Assembly (NCBI RefSeq): GCF_902859695.1
Contig: NZ_CADIJL010000032.1
Coordinates: forward strand, 1 to 64,000
Reading direction: 5' to 3'
DNA: 64,000 nucleotides
From: Achromobacter ruhlandii
GTDB lineage: Bacteria; Pseudomonadota; Gammaproteobacteria; Burkholderiales; Burkholderiaceae_B
Positions 53,003 to 61,716 of the stretch are shown here, piece after piece. Made by a program: the position numbers and the translations under genes. The notes under the pieces are model-generated. The model was not told the DNA's origin. It saw nothing but the letters and a program-made list of their open reading frames with translations, and did not search any database. The number at the start of each line of letters is the position of its first letter. Position 1 is the stretch's first letter.

Positions 53003-53430
53003 CAGCTATTGCCTCCGATGACGTTGATGGAAGGACCCGTTTCGATCACCCATTCACGGGTGCCGACCTTGGCGCCGTAGCCGGCTTCGGGGCTTTTGAC
53101 GATCCAGGCGGAATCCGAGGCGTGCAGCGACTTGCCCCGCAGGTCGGTCACGGCCACAGGCACGGCGCCGTCGCCGTCGGTGGCCTTGTCGGCCTGGTGC
53201 AAGGCCGACAGATGCGCGTTGCTGGCGCTGGTTTGCAACAGCGTCACGGTGATGCGCAGGCGTGTGTCGCGCGACATGGCGCGGGCCACCTCGCCATCGA
53301 CGCCCGAAACCGAGGTAATTCCCTCGCCGATCTCGGCCACGGTGACAAAGGTGTCTTCGGCCAGGCCGCTGAGCGCGATCGCGCCCATCACGATCTTTAC
53401 CCGGCTCGGGGCATAGCTTTTTACGGACAT
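53002..53430 (-). CDS. DUF3277-type tail tube protein
   Basis: The 142-residue product begins MSVKSYAPSRVKIVMGAIALSGLAEDTFVTV and continues DTRLRITVTLLQTSASNAHLSAL. It fits the DUF3277 tube proteins that always follow a DUF3383 sheath gene. It would form the inner tube of the contractile tail. Confidence 0.85.
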   Translation of the reverse strand: MSVKSYAPSRVKIVMGAIALSGLAEDTFVTVAEIGEGITSVSGVDGEVARAMSRDTRLRITVTLLQTSASNAHLSALHQADKATDGDGAVPVAVTDLRGKSLHASDSAWIVKSPEAGYGAKVGTREWVIETGPSINVIGGNS

Positions 53431-53445
53431 GCTCAGGTGCTCCGC

Positions 53446-54804
53446 TTAGATTTGTTGATAGGTCAGGTTGCCCTTGATGTCGCCGACATGGATGGCGCCG
53501 GCCAGTCGAGCGCTGAACTTGAGATCGCGCAGGACGCGATTGGCCTTGTCATTGGTGGGAATGTTCATCGACAGCGGCGCCGAGATCACAAAGCCCGGGA
53601 TGATCTTGCCGGCGGCGTCGACCTCATCGGGCGCCACCAGGCCGCGGGCCTGGGCCAGCATCAGGGCCTTGCGCACGCCGGCCACCAGAACCTGGATACC
53701 GTCGTCGGTGAACGGCACCTTGCCGGGTGCGTTGACGAGCTGGGTGGCCACCTCGATCTTGACCTGCTCGGCCAGCCAGTCGCGGCCGCGGATGACGTCG
53801 ATCCACTCGCCCGCGGCCACCTTGCCGTTCTGGGTCACGGCGAAGCTGCGCATCTGCTCGAAGGTGTTGGCGTTCTTGGCGTGCGCCGCCAGCGCCTGGC
53901 CCTCGGCCAGCCCGTCGTAGGTAATGCCGGCCAGGCGCGCGTTGGCCCAGGTTTCCCCGCCCGGGTAGAACGTGAAGCGGTTGGCCGCCACCGCCGCATC
54001 CAGCGCCTCGCTGTCAGCCTTACCGTGAAACCAGACGTGCGTGCGGAAATACTGCTTCTGCTGGCATTTCGAGGCCAGATCGTCGGTGGCGGCCGCGTCG
54101 AGGATGCCGGCCTGGGCGCTGGAAACGCCAAACAGCCGTCCGTTCGATTCGACCCATTCGGCCGCGTCGAGGATATCCTCCTCATAGCGGCTGGCCAGGG
54201 CAACGCCATACCAATCAGCGTTCTCCTTGCTGCAGGCGGTCAGCGCAGCCGTAGGCGTTTCCTGGCTGCGGGCAACATTCAAGAACAAATCGCCTTTAAC
54301 CGAGACCGCCACGGCAAGGCCGGCTTGCTTGGCGGTGATGTAGATATCCGAGCCAACCGAGGTCGGCGACACCGGGGCGCCACTGTCGACGATGGCCTGA
54401 ACCAGGCCGGCGGCTATGTCCGCCGGCGTGCTATCGGCCCGCCCCGTGAATCGGCACGCCACCAGCGGCAAGGTGCCACTCGAAACTGGCCAGGACAGCC
54501 TGATCACATAATCGCTGGCGCTTGCACGCGTAACCGCGACATGCGAGGTCTCGATGTGGCGCCGGCCGACGAAGACTCGCCGCACGGTCGGAATCTGCTT
54601 GAAGGCGTCGCGCACAGCGATGTACAGCGGGTCGGCCTGGCTCAGGCCCAGCTCCAGCAGTTCGGCCGCCTCCGAGACGACCAGGATGCGGCCGACCGCC
54701 AGCGCGTGCGCGCCCAGCACCAGGATGTCCGAGAAATTCTGCTGCTTGATCGCGGTGGTGTTCAGGGAGATCGCCACATTGACGATCCGTTCAAGGTTTG
54801 CCAT
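53446..54804 (-). CDS. DUF3383-type tail sheath protein
   Basis: The 452-residue protein begins MANLERIVNVAISLNTTAIKQQNFSDILVLG and contains RSQETPTAALTACSKENADWYGVALASR and TWANARLAGITYDGLAEGQALAAHAKN. These fit DUF3383 sheath proteins. It would form the contracting sheath around the DUF3277 tube. The ATG at 54,804 follows CTGGAG; upstream in-frame starts have no support. Confidence 0.88.
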   Translation of the reverse strand: MANLERIVNVAISLNTTAIKQQNFSDILVLGAHALAVGRILVVSEAAELLELGLSQADPLYIAVRDAFKQIPTVRRVFVGRRHIETSHVAVTRASASDYVIRLSWPVSSGTLPLVACRFTGRADSTPADIAAGLVQAIVDSGAPVSPTSVGSDIYITAKQAGLAVAVSVKGDLFLNVARSQETPTAALTACSKENADWYGVALASRYEEDILDAAEWVESNGRLFGVSSAQAGILDAAATDDLASKCQQKQYFRTHVWFHGKADSEALDAAVAANRFTFYPGGETWANARLAGITYDGLAEGQALAAHAKNANTFEQMRSFAVTQNGKVAAGEWIDVIRGRDWLAEQVKIEVATQLVNAPGKVPFTDDGIQVLVAGVRKALMLAQARGLVAPDEVDAAGKIIPGFVISAPLSMNIPTNDKANRVLRDLKFSARLAGAIHVGDIKGNLTYQQI

Positions 54805-54869
54805 GCGTGGCTCCAGTAAAACAGCCGCCAGCAAGGCGGCCAGGTGGCAAAGGGGAAGCGGCCGCGCGC

Positions 54870-55328
54870 CTACGTGGCGGGCGCGACCGATTCGATAACA
54901 GGCACGGCCGCCAGGCTCGCGACGACATAGCGCACGCCCAGCTCCAGGAGGGCGCGCTGCTCATACCGCGCACCCTCGCGCAAGACGGGGATGTTCTGCA
55001 GACGGCCTCGATCAAAGACCGCCAGGCCAAGGGCTTCGGCGCGCTCCTCGAGTTCAGGTTGCTGCAGGCGTAGCTGAAGCGTGTCCAGGCCGTCATAGGC
55101 GCCGGCGCCGAACCCTTGCAGCTCCACCGTGGCGTCATTGTGTTGAGATATCAACGCGTTGCCGTCCTCATCCACCTCGCCCTGCTCGGCCCGGCTGGCC
55201 TGCGCCCAGCGCACCGCCATGGCGATGTACGGCGGCGCCGGCCGTGTGCCGTTCTCGTTGGCAAAGATCACGGGGATGCCGGCGGCGGCCGCCTCGATCA
55301 GTTCGAAAATCGCGTCTTCCGGTGTCAT
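54870..55328 (-). CDS. neck/tail terminator-type protein
   Basis: The 152-residue product begins MTPEDAIFELIEAAAAGIPVIFANENGTRPAPPYIAMAVRWA and contains QGFGAGAYDGLDTLQLRLQQPE. The proline/aromatic PPYIA pattern and position just before the sheath gene fit phage neck or tail-terminator proteins (LIC_12616-like). Assignment is moderate. Confidence 0.65.
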   Translation of the reverse strand: MTPEDAIFELIEAAAAGIPVIFANENGTRPAPPYIAMAVRWAQASRAEQGEVDEDGNALISQHNDATVELQGFGAGAYDGLDTLQLRLQQPELEERAEALGLAVFDRGRLQNIPVLREGARYEQRALLELGVRYVVASLAAVPVIESVAPAT

Positions 55329-55455
55329 GGTTGTCCTGCGGATGTATGCGCCGATGGGACTATCGCGCCCGTGCTTGCACGGTCTGCGACTCGGCGCCGC
55401 CCTCTCCGGTGACCTGGATTGCCCGGCCGGACCCAGGGAGAGACCCTGCGGACGC

Positions 55456-55869
55456 TTAGCCCCGTCCGCGCCCGGTCCAGGTGGCCGGGGTGTGCTGGGA
55501 ATTCTGTTGTTCCTGGTCGGCCAACAGCACAGCCAGGTAGCGGTAATGGGGAATGACGCCCGACTGCCAGGGCGCCACGCCCACCAGCAGGTATTCACCC
55601 GCCAGTGGCCCCGCGCCCCAGACCAGCCGATCACCGCCGGTCCAGTCCTGGCCGGCCACGCTCAACAGCTCGCAGGTGTAGATCCGGACGGCCGCCCGTA
55701 TGCGGCGCCCTTCGGGGGTTGCCTGCAATTGCTCGTAGTCGCCCACCTTGGCCGGCTGCACCGAGGCGGAAATGGTTCTATCGGGAATGGGCTCGCCCTC
55801 GATCCAGCGCCCGCGCTCCCGGCGGCCGGGCAACTGGCCACGGATGACATGCGGCTTTCGGAAACTCAC
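55456..55869 (-). CDS. connector/completion protein of the head-tail region
   Basis: The 137-residue protein begins MSFRKPHVIRGQLPGRRERGRWIEGEP and has a beta-rich body (RIRAAVRIYTCELLSVAG, LVWGAGPLAGEYLLVGVAPWQ). No family is firmly recognised. Position between the gp10-like and neck genes indicates a head-tail joining or collar role. It is followed by a 127-base gap without a gene. Confidence 0.6.
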   Translation of the reverse strand: MSFRKPHVIRGQLPGRRERGRWIEGEPIPDRTISASVQPAKVGDYEQLQATPEGRRIRAAVRIYTCELLSVAGQDWTGGDRLVWGAGPLAGEYLLVGVAPWQSGVIPHYRYLAVLLADQEQQNSQHTPATWTGRGRG

Positions 55870-55873
55870 GCCA

Positions 55874-56326
55874 CTACACCTTCTGGTACCGGACAGCGTT
55901 CACCAGCAGCCCGTGGTCGATCAGGGGCACATCGCTCCCCTTCCTGGCCACCGTCGATTTCGCGTTGGGCTTGGCCCATTCCTTGGAATGCTGGATGTGC
56001 GCCTTCTGGTGCTTTTCAGCGAACGTACCCAACTGATCCAGAGCCTGCTCCACGGTCAAGCTGCCGTCTTGGACGGCGCCCGCCATCCGCTCCATGGCCA
56101 CGCCCAGCACTTCGCCATTCTTCTCGGCAAAGTCGCGGATGGCTGGCCGGGCGGGGATGTGCTCAGTGCCCAGCTCGTTCCAGATCGCGATGTCGATCAG
56201 CTCGATCCCCGTCTTCGGGTCTCGGCCGGCGTCCCGCTGAATGCCAAACTCGACGCCGCGTCCGTTGAGGGCCTTGGCAAGACGCGCGTGCGCCTCCAGC
56301 CCCTTGTCGATCGCCTTAACCGCCAC
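55874..56326 (-). CDS. HK97 gp10-like tail completion protein
   Basis: The 150-residue protein contains DIAIWNELGTEHIPARPAIRDFAEKNGE, in which the N-E-x-G-T-x-x-x-P-A-R-P pattern is the hallmark of gp10-like/virion morphogenesis proteins. It joins neck and tail. It overlaps the DUF4054 gene upstream by 11 bases. Confidence 0.78.
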   Translation of the reverse strand: MAVKAIDKGLEAHARLAKALNGRGVEFGIQRDAGRDPKTGIELIDIAIWNELGTEHIPARPAIRDFAEKNGEVLGVAMERMAGAVQDGSLTVEQALDQLGTFAEKHQKAHIQHSKEWAKPNAKSTVARKGSDVPLIDHGLLVNAVRYQKV

Positions 56327-56690
56327 GGGGAATGCTCCTTATGGTGGCCGCGCCAACCTTGCAGATGCGCGCCAGCCGTTGGTACCTGTCGTAGAAACCC
56401 GCTGGATCCTCCGCGCCGGCCACTCGGCCATAGACGCGCTGCAGGTCGCCTTCCTTCTCGCTGACCACGCCAGGCCTCGCCACCACGCCGTCGGCGTCCG
56501 CTGCGCGCTGTGCCTTGATGCCGTATAACAGCCAGGCGGCGTACCAAAGCTGCGCCTCATCCTGCAACTTGGGGGGCAGGCATGCCGGCCGGTAGTCAGC
56601 GGCCATGGCCAGCGCCCGCTCCTTGTCCGGCGCCGGCAAGCTGGCCACCGCCGGCGCCAGGAAATCCAGATCGTCGATGGTGGCCGCCAT
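56316..56690 (-). CDS. DUF4054-type head-tail adaptor
   Basis: The 124-residue protein contains AMAADYRPACLPPKLQDEAQLWYAAWLLYGIKAQ and GFYDRYQRLARI, fitting DUF4054 adaptor proteins (helical, gp6/gp15-like). It would bind the portal ring. It lies two bases below the HeH-domain gene. Confidence 0.75.
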   Translation of the reverse strand: MAATIDDLDFLAPAVASLPAPDKERALAMAADYRPACLPPKLQDEAQLWYAAWLLYGIKAQRAADADGVVARPGVVSEKEGDLQRVYGRVAGAEDPAGFYDRYQRLARICKVGAATIRSIPRGG

Positions 56691-56692
56691 GC

Positions 56693-57079
56693 TTACGACT
56701 CCTGCGAGCCGCCGCCGGCGGGCGTATCGCCGCCGCCTGCGCCCGGAGCGGCAGCCTTCAAGGCCTCGTACAGGCCCTGCAGCTCCGGCTTGGAGGCGGA
56801 TGGCGAGTACTGGGCGCCCTGCTCATCGAGCCAGGCTTTCAGCTCCTTGACCGTGGACGGCTCCTTGTCCACCTTCGCCGCGGGGGTCGGCTTATCACCG
56901 CGGCTCGGCGGCACAGCCGGGTCCTCGCCAGGCGGGTCCGTCTCGACCAGCAGCTCGCGGTCGATCAGGTCCTGCACGCCGCGGTCCTCGGGGTTGACCC
57001 ACGCGGCGCGCGTCGGCGCGATCACGGTATGGCCACCGATGTTGATGACCGCCTTGGTTCGGTTTTCGCAATACAGCAT
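56693..57079 (-). CDS. small head protein with C-terminal HeH/SAP-like domain
   Basis: The 128-residue protein has a beta-rich start (MLYCENRTKAVINIGGHTVIAPTRAAWVNPEDRG), a proline/lysine linker (PSRGDKPTPAAKVDKEPS), and a helix-extended-helix-like module (TVKELKAWLDEQGAQYSPSASKPELQGLYEAL), which usually binds DNA ends. Its ATG overlaps the capsid stop as TGATG. Likely it sits at the neck or capsid interior. Confidence 0.7.
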   Translation of the reverse strand: MLYCENRTKAVINIGGHTVIAPTRAAWVNPEDRGVQDLIDRELLVETDPPGEDPAVPPSRGDKPTPAAKVDKEPSTVKELKAWLDEQGAQYSPSASKPELQGLYEALKAAAPGAGGGDTPAGGGSQES

Positions 57080-58038
57080 CAGATATCTCCCTTCGCCATC
57101 GACAGCGGGTAATACACGACCACCCCGCCGGCACGAGCCAGGCACGGCACGACGAGTTCAAGGCCTCGGGCCTGCGCCGCCAACTGGTTGAACGGCATCG
57201 GCAGCTCCATGGCGAGGTTTTCCTCGCTGTACTCGTAGGCCAGGATCAGATCCTTACCGTTGGCGCCCGCCCCCTTGAACTCGGCGGCGCCGATGATCTG
57301 CAGGCCGGGATGCTTGTCCAGGAAGAACTGGCCCACCGTCTTGCCATTGGAATCCGGAACGCGGCGCGAAAAGATGCGGCTGCGCTGTTCGGTCGGCATG
57401 ACGATGCGGGTGGGCGTGTGCACGTCCTTGGACTGGTTGGTCACCGCGTCGTAGATCATGTCCAGGTCGGCCAGGATCTGGTCGGGGGTCGTGGCCGGAT
57501 TCAGCCAGTCACCGTGCAGCCCCACCACCAGCGGCACGTTCGGGTGGTTCACCAGGCCGTACAGGCCAAACTTGCGATCGCCGATCAGCGCCATCTGGTT
57601 CAGCTTGATCTCGATCGCCTTGCGGGCTGCCATCGACTTGCGCGTGGGCAGGTCGCTGCGGTTGGCGGCGGCCGCCCGCAGCTCCATCACGCTGTAGCCG
57701 TAGGAGTCGCCGATGTTCTTGATCTGGGCAACCTTCTCCTCGCCCTTCACGTCCGCGCGCGGCAGGTCGTCGGCGTAGTTGGCGACAATCTTGGCCATGC
57801 CGACCTCGTCGTACATGAAGTACGTGAAGGTCTCGGCCCACTCGGGCACCTCGGTGGAGATCGGCACCAGCGTCAGGCCCACCATGGGCGGCAGCTTCTT
57901 GTCGTAGGTCCGCGTCTTGACGTAGTCCAACTGGCGGGCGCTGAAAAGACCTTCGTCCTCGCGCATGCCGGCCAGCGCCACGACGATTTTCTTCACGGCC
58001 GGCAGGTCGGCCTCGTCGTAATGCTCGTGTTTTTCCAT
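57079..58038 (-). CDS. DUF2184-type major capsid protein
   Basis: The 319-residue protein begins MEKHEHYDEADLPAVKKIV and contains VPISTEVPEWAETFTYFMYDEVGMAKIVANYADDLPRADV and LVNHPNVPLVVG. These fit DUF2184 capsid proteins with an HK97 fold. I choose the ATG at 58,038 (GGGAA upstream) over a TTG at 58,050. An intrinsic terminator lies only 14 bases upstream of this ATG. Confidence 0.88.
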   Translation of the reverse strand: MEKHEHYDEADLPAVKKIVVALAGMREDEGLFSARQLDYVKTRTYDKKLPPMVGLTLVPISTEVPEWAETFTYFMYDEVGMAKIVANYADDLPRADVKGEEKVAQIKNIGDSYGYSVMELRAAAANRSDLPTRKSMAARKAIEIKLNQMALIGDRKFGLYGLVNHPNVPLVVGLHGDWLNPATTPDQILADLDMIYDAVTNQSKDVHTPTRIVMPTEQRSRIFSRRVPDSNGKTVGQFFLDKHPGLQIIGAAEFKGAGANGKDLILAYEYSEENLAMELPMPFNQLAAQARGLELVVPCLARAGGVVVYYPLSMAKGDI

Positions 58039-58052
58039 GCTGATTCCCAATG

Positions 58053-58076
58053 AAAAAGGCCCCTACGCGGGGCCTT
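58053..58076 (-). terminator. terminator between cement and capsid genes
   Basis: On the minus strand AAGGCCCC-GCGTA-GGGGCCTTTTT forms a stem followed by five T, immediately before the capsid ribosome-binding site. It lies inside what should be one operon. Confidence 0.82.
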
Positions 58077-58105
58077 GGGGGTGATTGCAGATGATGGCGG
58101 CTGGA

Positions 58106-58558
58106 TCAGGGCGTCGCCGAGGCGGCAAAGGGCGCTAGCAACTCGATCAAGGCGATCTTGCCGCCGAACACCTCCACGGCCCCCGACCGGAAGACGGCGT
58201 TAGGTACTCCGATCGCGCCGCCGTCGGAGACGGTGCCGTCAGCCGCGCAGCGAACCGGGCCATCCTTGGTCACGGCGCCACCGGCCGACACCTTGGCCCA
58301 GCCGCGGCGAACGCGCAGCACGCTCACGGCGTCAAACTCGCGGTAGCCGCCATCGCGGGGGATGGTGTGGGTGTGCAGCGCCAGGCCGCGGATGTGCGAG
58401 CCCGGGCCGGCGACGATGCGGTCGTCGGTGGTGTCGCCCACGATCACGCCCGGGGCAATATCGCCCGCGGCGGCGTAGGTCTCGACATCGTCATAGCCCA
58501 GGTCTGCCTTCATGCCGGCGTAGGCCGGCTCCATGCGGTCATCGTAGATGGCGGGCAT
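58106..58558 (-). CDS. capsid cement/decoration protein (Gp24-like)
   Basis: The 150-residue protein begins MPAIYDDRMEPAYAGMKADLGYDDVETYAAAGDIAPGVIVGD and has a beta-barrel-like body (VLRVRRGWAKVSAGGAVTKDG, GGAIGVPNAVFRSGAVEVFGGKIALIEL). This pattern and position before the capsid gene fit the structural cement family. It would stabilise the capsid surface. Confidence 0.75.
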   Translation of the reverse strand: MPAIYDDRMEPAYAGMKADLGYDDVETYAAAGDIAPGVIVGDTTDDRIVAGPGSHIRGLALHTHTIPRDGGYREFDAVSVLRVRRGWAKVSAGGAVTKDGPVRCAADGTVSDGGAIGVPNAVFRSGAVEVFGGKIALIELLAPFAASATP

Positions 58559-59106
58559 TATTCGCCTCCTTTCTTCAGGTTCGCCAGGTAGGCCGAACGG
58601 GCCGCGCTGGCCGATTTGGGCAGCGGCGCGCTATCGGAGCGTTGCTGCCGTGCGGCCGACGGGTCACCGCCGGCCAACTCGCGGCGCTGCGTCTCGACGG
58701 CATCCTGCCGGCTCTTGGCCTCGCCTACGGCCAGGTCAAATGCCGCCTCGATGTAGCCGTCGGACTTGTCGGCCAGATCGGCCGAGTCGCCGCGAACCGC
58801 CTTGATGACGCCCTCGCGCAGCGCGCGGTCGGTGCTGTCGGCCTTGAATGCCACCTTGTGCTCGGTGGCCGCCGCCTCCAGCTTCACGCGGGCCAGGGCC
58901 GCGCCCTTGGCGTCCTGGCGGGCCTGCTCGATGCCCTGCTCTGCCTGGTCCGCCCGGGCCTTCTCGGCATCGGCGCGGGCCGCCTCGGCGTCCGCCTTGG
59001 TTGTGGCCATTTTCAGGTCGGCCCGCAGGCGGTTGATCTCCTGTTCGACTTCGGGCGCGGCGTCATAGGACAGGCCGTTGTCGAGTCGGATCTTGACCGT
59101 GCTCAT
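58558..59106 (-). CDS. nested scaffold protein (internal start of the DUF2213 gene)
   Basis: An in-frame ATG at 59,106 is preceded by GAGGAA at the right distance. From it a 182-residue product begins MSTVKIRLDNGLSYDAAPE and runs through a long coiled coil (ADLKMATTKADAEAARADAEKARADQAEQ). That is how many phages encode a scaffold within their prohead protease gene (lambda C/Nu3). Confidence 0.65.
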   Translation of the reverse strand: MSTVKIRLDNGLSYDAAPEVEQEINRLRADLKMATTKADAEAARADAEKARADQAEQGIEQARQDAKGAALARVKLEAAATEHKVAFKADSTDRALREGVIKAVRGDSADLADKSDGYIEAAFDLAVGEAKSRQDAVETQRRELAGGDPSAARQQRSDSAPLPKSASAARSAYLANLKKGGE

Positions 59107-59640
59107 GTCATGTTCCTCATCGGTTTTGGTCACGGCGTCTGCCGCGTCTAGATTCAAGCGCGCATTGCCTGCGCGCCCACGTTTCACCACGGCGAGGTGG
59201 TTGTATCGGATGTGCCGCTGGACGATGTCGTACGGCTCGCCCTGTGGCGATACCCCGGGGGTTTCCTCCAGCTCGAGCTCGTAGCCCAGCGACAACTCCT
59301 TGTTGCCGGCGTCCACGGGCCCGGTATCGAAGATCTGGATGTCGCCGACCATGTTCTGGCCGTCCTGCCGCCCTGCGGACAAGGCCGTGCCGATCATGTG
59401 CTGGCGCACGTTCTGGGCGTTGACCTTGCCCGGGTGGCCGTCTGTGATCGGCTTTCCCCGCAGGCTGGCCAGGGAGTCGGCGTTGAACACCTCCTCGGGC
59501 GGCCGGTACTCCCGGCGCACGCGGCCCGCGCCGTCCCGGTATTCGAAGACGCCGGTACGCGTCAGCACGGGCGTGTCGACCAGGTAGCCCTCGTCCGTGC
59601 GGGTCGCCTTCAGCGGCGCCCGGTCATATCGCATCACCAT
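58558..59640 (-). CDS. DUF2213 prohead protease-scaffold protein
   Basis: The 360-residue protein begins MVMRYDRAPLKATRTDEGYLVDTPVLTRTGVFEYRDG, has PITDGHPGKVNAQNVRQHMIGTALS and ELSLGYELELEETPGV (histidine and serine candidates for catalysis), and a C-terminal coiled-coil half. DUF2213 proteins are prohead proteases of this phage group. The ATG at 59,640 follows AAGGAA. Confidence 0.82.
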   Translation of the reverse strand: MVMRYDRAPLKATRTDEGYLVDTPVLTRTGVFEYRDGAGRVRREYRPPEEVFNADSLASLRGKPITDGHPGKVNAQNVRQHMIGTALSAGRQDGQNMVGDIQIFDTGPVDAGNKELSLGYELELEETPGVSPQGEPYDIVQRHIRYNHLAVVKRGRAGNARLNLDAADAVTKTDEEHDMSTVKIRLDNGLSYDAAPEVEQEINRLRADLKMATTKADAEAARADAEKARADQAEQGIEQARQDAKGAALARVKLEAAATEHKVAFKADSTDRALREGVIKAVRGDSADLADKSDGYIEAAFDLAVGEAKSRQDAVETQRRELAGGDPSAARQQRSDSAPLPKSASAARSAYLANLKKGGE

Positions 59641-59650
59641 GGGATTTCCT

Positions 59651-60490
59651 TCAATGAACAATCAGGGCGTCCAGATCCTCGAGGGCCGGCAGGATGGCCT
59701 CGGCCCAGCAGCGGCAGCGGATGGGCTTGCCGGGGTGGCCGTCCGGCGGCGGGTCGTCCCAGTTGAATTCCTGGCCCTCGCGGTCGACGTGCTCATCGCG
59801 TTCGCGGTCATCCAGGACGCCCCGCCACCGGTACTTCTTGACGCCGATATTGGTCTGCCGGTACTCGGTCAGGTTGCCGTTCAGCTTGCCGATCTGGTCG
59901 CGGGCGATCAGTTCGGCGCGCCTGCGCGGCAGGTCATAGGTTTCCCGGATCTCGCGGGTCATGTCCCGCAGGGACGTGCCCCTGTGGACGGCGGCAACCA
60001 CCCGGCCGTGCAGCGAATCCAGGTATTGCTCCGGGATGGACTTGATCAGGCCAATGTTCTCGGCCTCCCAGGGGCGCAGGATGCGGGCCAGGGCTGGCTC
60101 GGCCTTGAACACGTCCACCCCGTAGGCGCGCCGCAGCATGCGGTGGTACTGCTCCTTGTTGTATCGCTCGACCCGCTGGGACACCAGCGACGCCAGGCTC
60201 TGCGCTTTGCCGTCAGGCAAGGCTGCCGCCTGCAGCGCCGCCATGAAGGCTCGGCGCAGCGACTCGAACCAGCCCCCGTCGCCGGCGGGCGTGTTGCGCA
60301 GGTCATCCTCGCGCAGCACCCGCGGCAGCTCGGGTATCACATACCGCTCGACGGCCAGAACGGCAGCCTGCGCAGCGGTCCGCAGCGCCCGCGCGTAGTC
60401 TTGCTCGTCGCCCAGCGGGTAGCGCCATTGCTTAGGTGGCCGCGGCGTACGACGTGGCCGTTTGACCGTTTCTGTCGGGAACAAGGCCAT
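59651..60490 (-). CDS. Mu gpF/SPP1 gp7-like head morphogenesis protein
   Basis: The 279-residue protein has the SPP1 gp7/Mu F pattern near the C-terminus: RRRAELIARDQIGKLNGNLTEYRQTNIGVKKYRWRGVLDDRERDEHVDREGQEF and HPGKPIRCRCWAEAI. It is a minor head protein near the portal. Its start overlaps the end of the portal gene by 59 bases. Confidence 0.88.
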   Translation of the reverse strand: MALFPTETVKRPRRTPRPPKQWRYPLGDEQDYARALRTAAQAAVLAVERYVIPELPRVLREDDLRNTPAGDGGWFESLRRAFMAALQAAALPDGKAQSLASLVSQRVERYNKEQYHRMLRRAYGVDVFKAEPALARILRPWEAENIGLIKSIPEQYLDSLHGRVVAAVHRGTSLRDMTREIRETYDLPRRRAELIARDQIGKLNGNLTEYRQTNIGVKKYRWRGVLDDRERDEHVDREGQEFNWDDPPPDGHPGKPIRCRCWAEAILPALEDLDALIVH

Positions 60491-61716
60491 AGAGCCCTTC
60501 CTGTTTCATGTAGCGCATCGCTTGGTCCTGGCTGAGTCCGTTGTCGACGGCGACGCTCAGGGCGTCCATTTCGCGGGCCGAGGCTTCGGCGTTGGCCTTG
60601 CGAACGTCGGCTTCCTCTTTGGCCGTGGCCGGCTTGAGCGGCGGCCAGGTGATAGACCAGGTCTCGCCCTGCGCGGTACCGGTGCCGGCCAATGAGCGTT
60701 GCGCCCGGATCAACGACACCAGGCGCTCCAGCGCGGGGTTCAGCTTCACCTCACGGCCCATGGCCACCGCGTTGTAGAACCCCTCGAGGTCTCCGTCGCC
60801 GGTGGCGTTCAGGCCGGCCGCTGAACGCCCGAACAGCACGCTCACCGGATAGCCCGCCTCGGCCGACACCGCGATCTGGAATTCGGCCAGAGTGTCCTTG
60901 ATGCCGCCCCATGTCCGAGCTGAGCACCTGGTAGTCGTCTTCCGCATCGACGGCCACGCCGTTCAGGGCATTGCGGGCAGCGTCGACCATCTCCACGCGC
61001 TTGCGCACAACGGACTCCATCTCGGCCTGGATGGCGCCGGCCAGGCCCTTCATCTTGTGCACGGCCTGCTGCTTCTTCTCCATCAGCCGAAGCGCCCAGG
61101 TCAGCCCCTCGCCGTAGCGCCGGATCGCCCGAAACGCCCGCGCCGCCGCCGGCCGCCCTGCCCAGGGAATGCCCTTGCGGTTAAGCTGCGCCGGCAGCGG
61201 ATCTCCCGGCACCTCGATCAGTCGGCTCTCATGCACCAGGAACTCGGCCGAAGGCACGCCCGCCGCCTGCACGCGCACGCGGTAGATCTCGGGCATGCCG
61301 TAGTTGGCCTCCTTCGGGTTGGAGTAGCGCCTCTCGGTGGCGGAAACGTCGTCCAGGGTGAAAACCTTGAGCTCCAGAAGCGTGTCCAGGGCGTCAAGGT
61401 TCAGCGGGTCACGCAAGACGCGCCCATCCTTGGCAACAATCACGATCGCCCCGCCGCCCGTCAGCCGCGCCCAGCGCCAGGCGTCTGCCAGCGCGGGCAG
61501 CGCCTTCAGCCGATCCAGCTCGTCGCGTACCCGGTCGTCGCCGGCGATGACCACGCCTCGGGACACAGCAGTGTCCGGGATCATGTCCACGACACGGGCC
61601 GGCAGACCGCCCTCGGCGTACATCGCCAGGTCGTCCAGCGCGCCGAGGCCACCGGGCAATGCGTCCAGCATGCCCGGCCCCAGCAGCGCCGACAGGTAGC
61701 CGTCTTGGTTCATCAT
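60432..61716 (-). pseudogene. DUF1073-type portal protein, frameshifted
   Basis: The first part ([23 protein letters not shown]... to DDYQVLSSDMG) and the second (GGIKDTLAEFQIAVSAEAGYPVSVLFGRSAAGLNATGDGDLEGFYNAV to the end) are adjoining pieces of one DUF1073 portal of about 427 residues, in frames one base apart. The junction is a GGGG run (minus strand; CCCC at 60,907-60,910) where GGG would restore GAC ATG GGC GGC. The ATG overlaps the TerL stop as ATGA. Either the prophage is portal-deficient or the run is a sequencing error. Confidence 0.87.
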
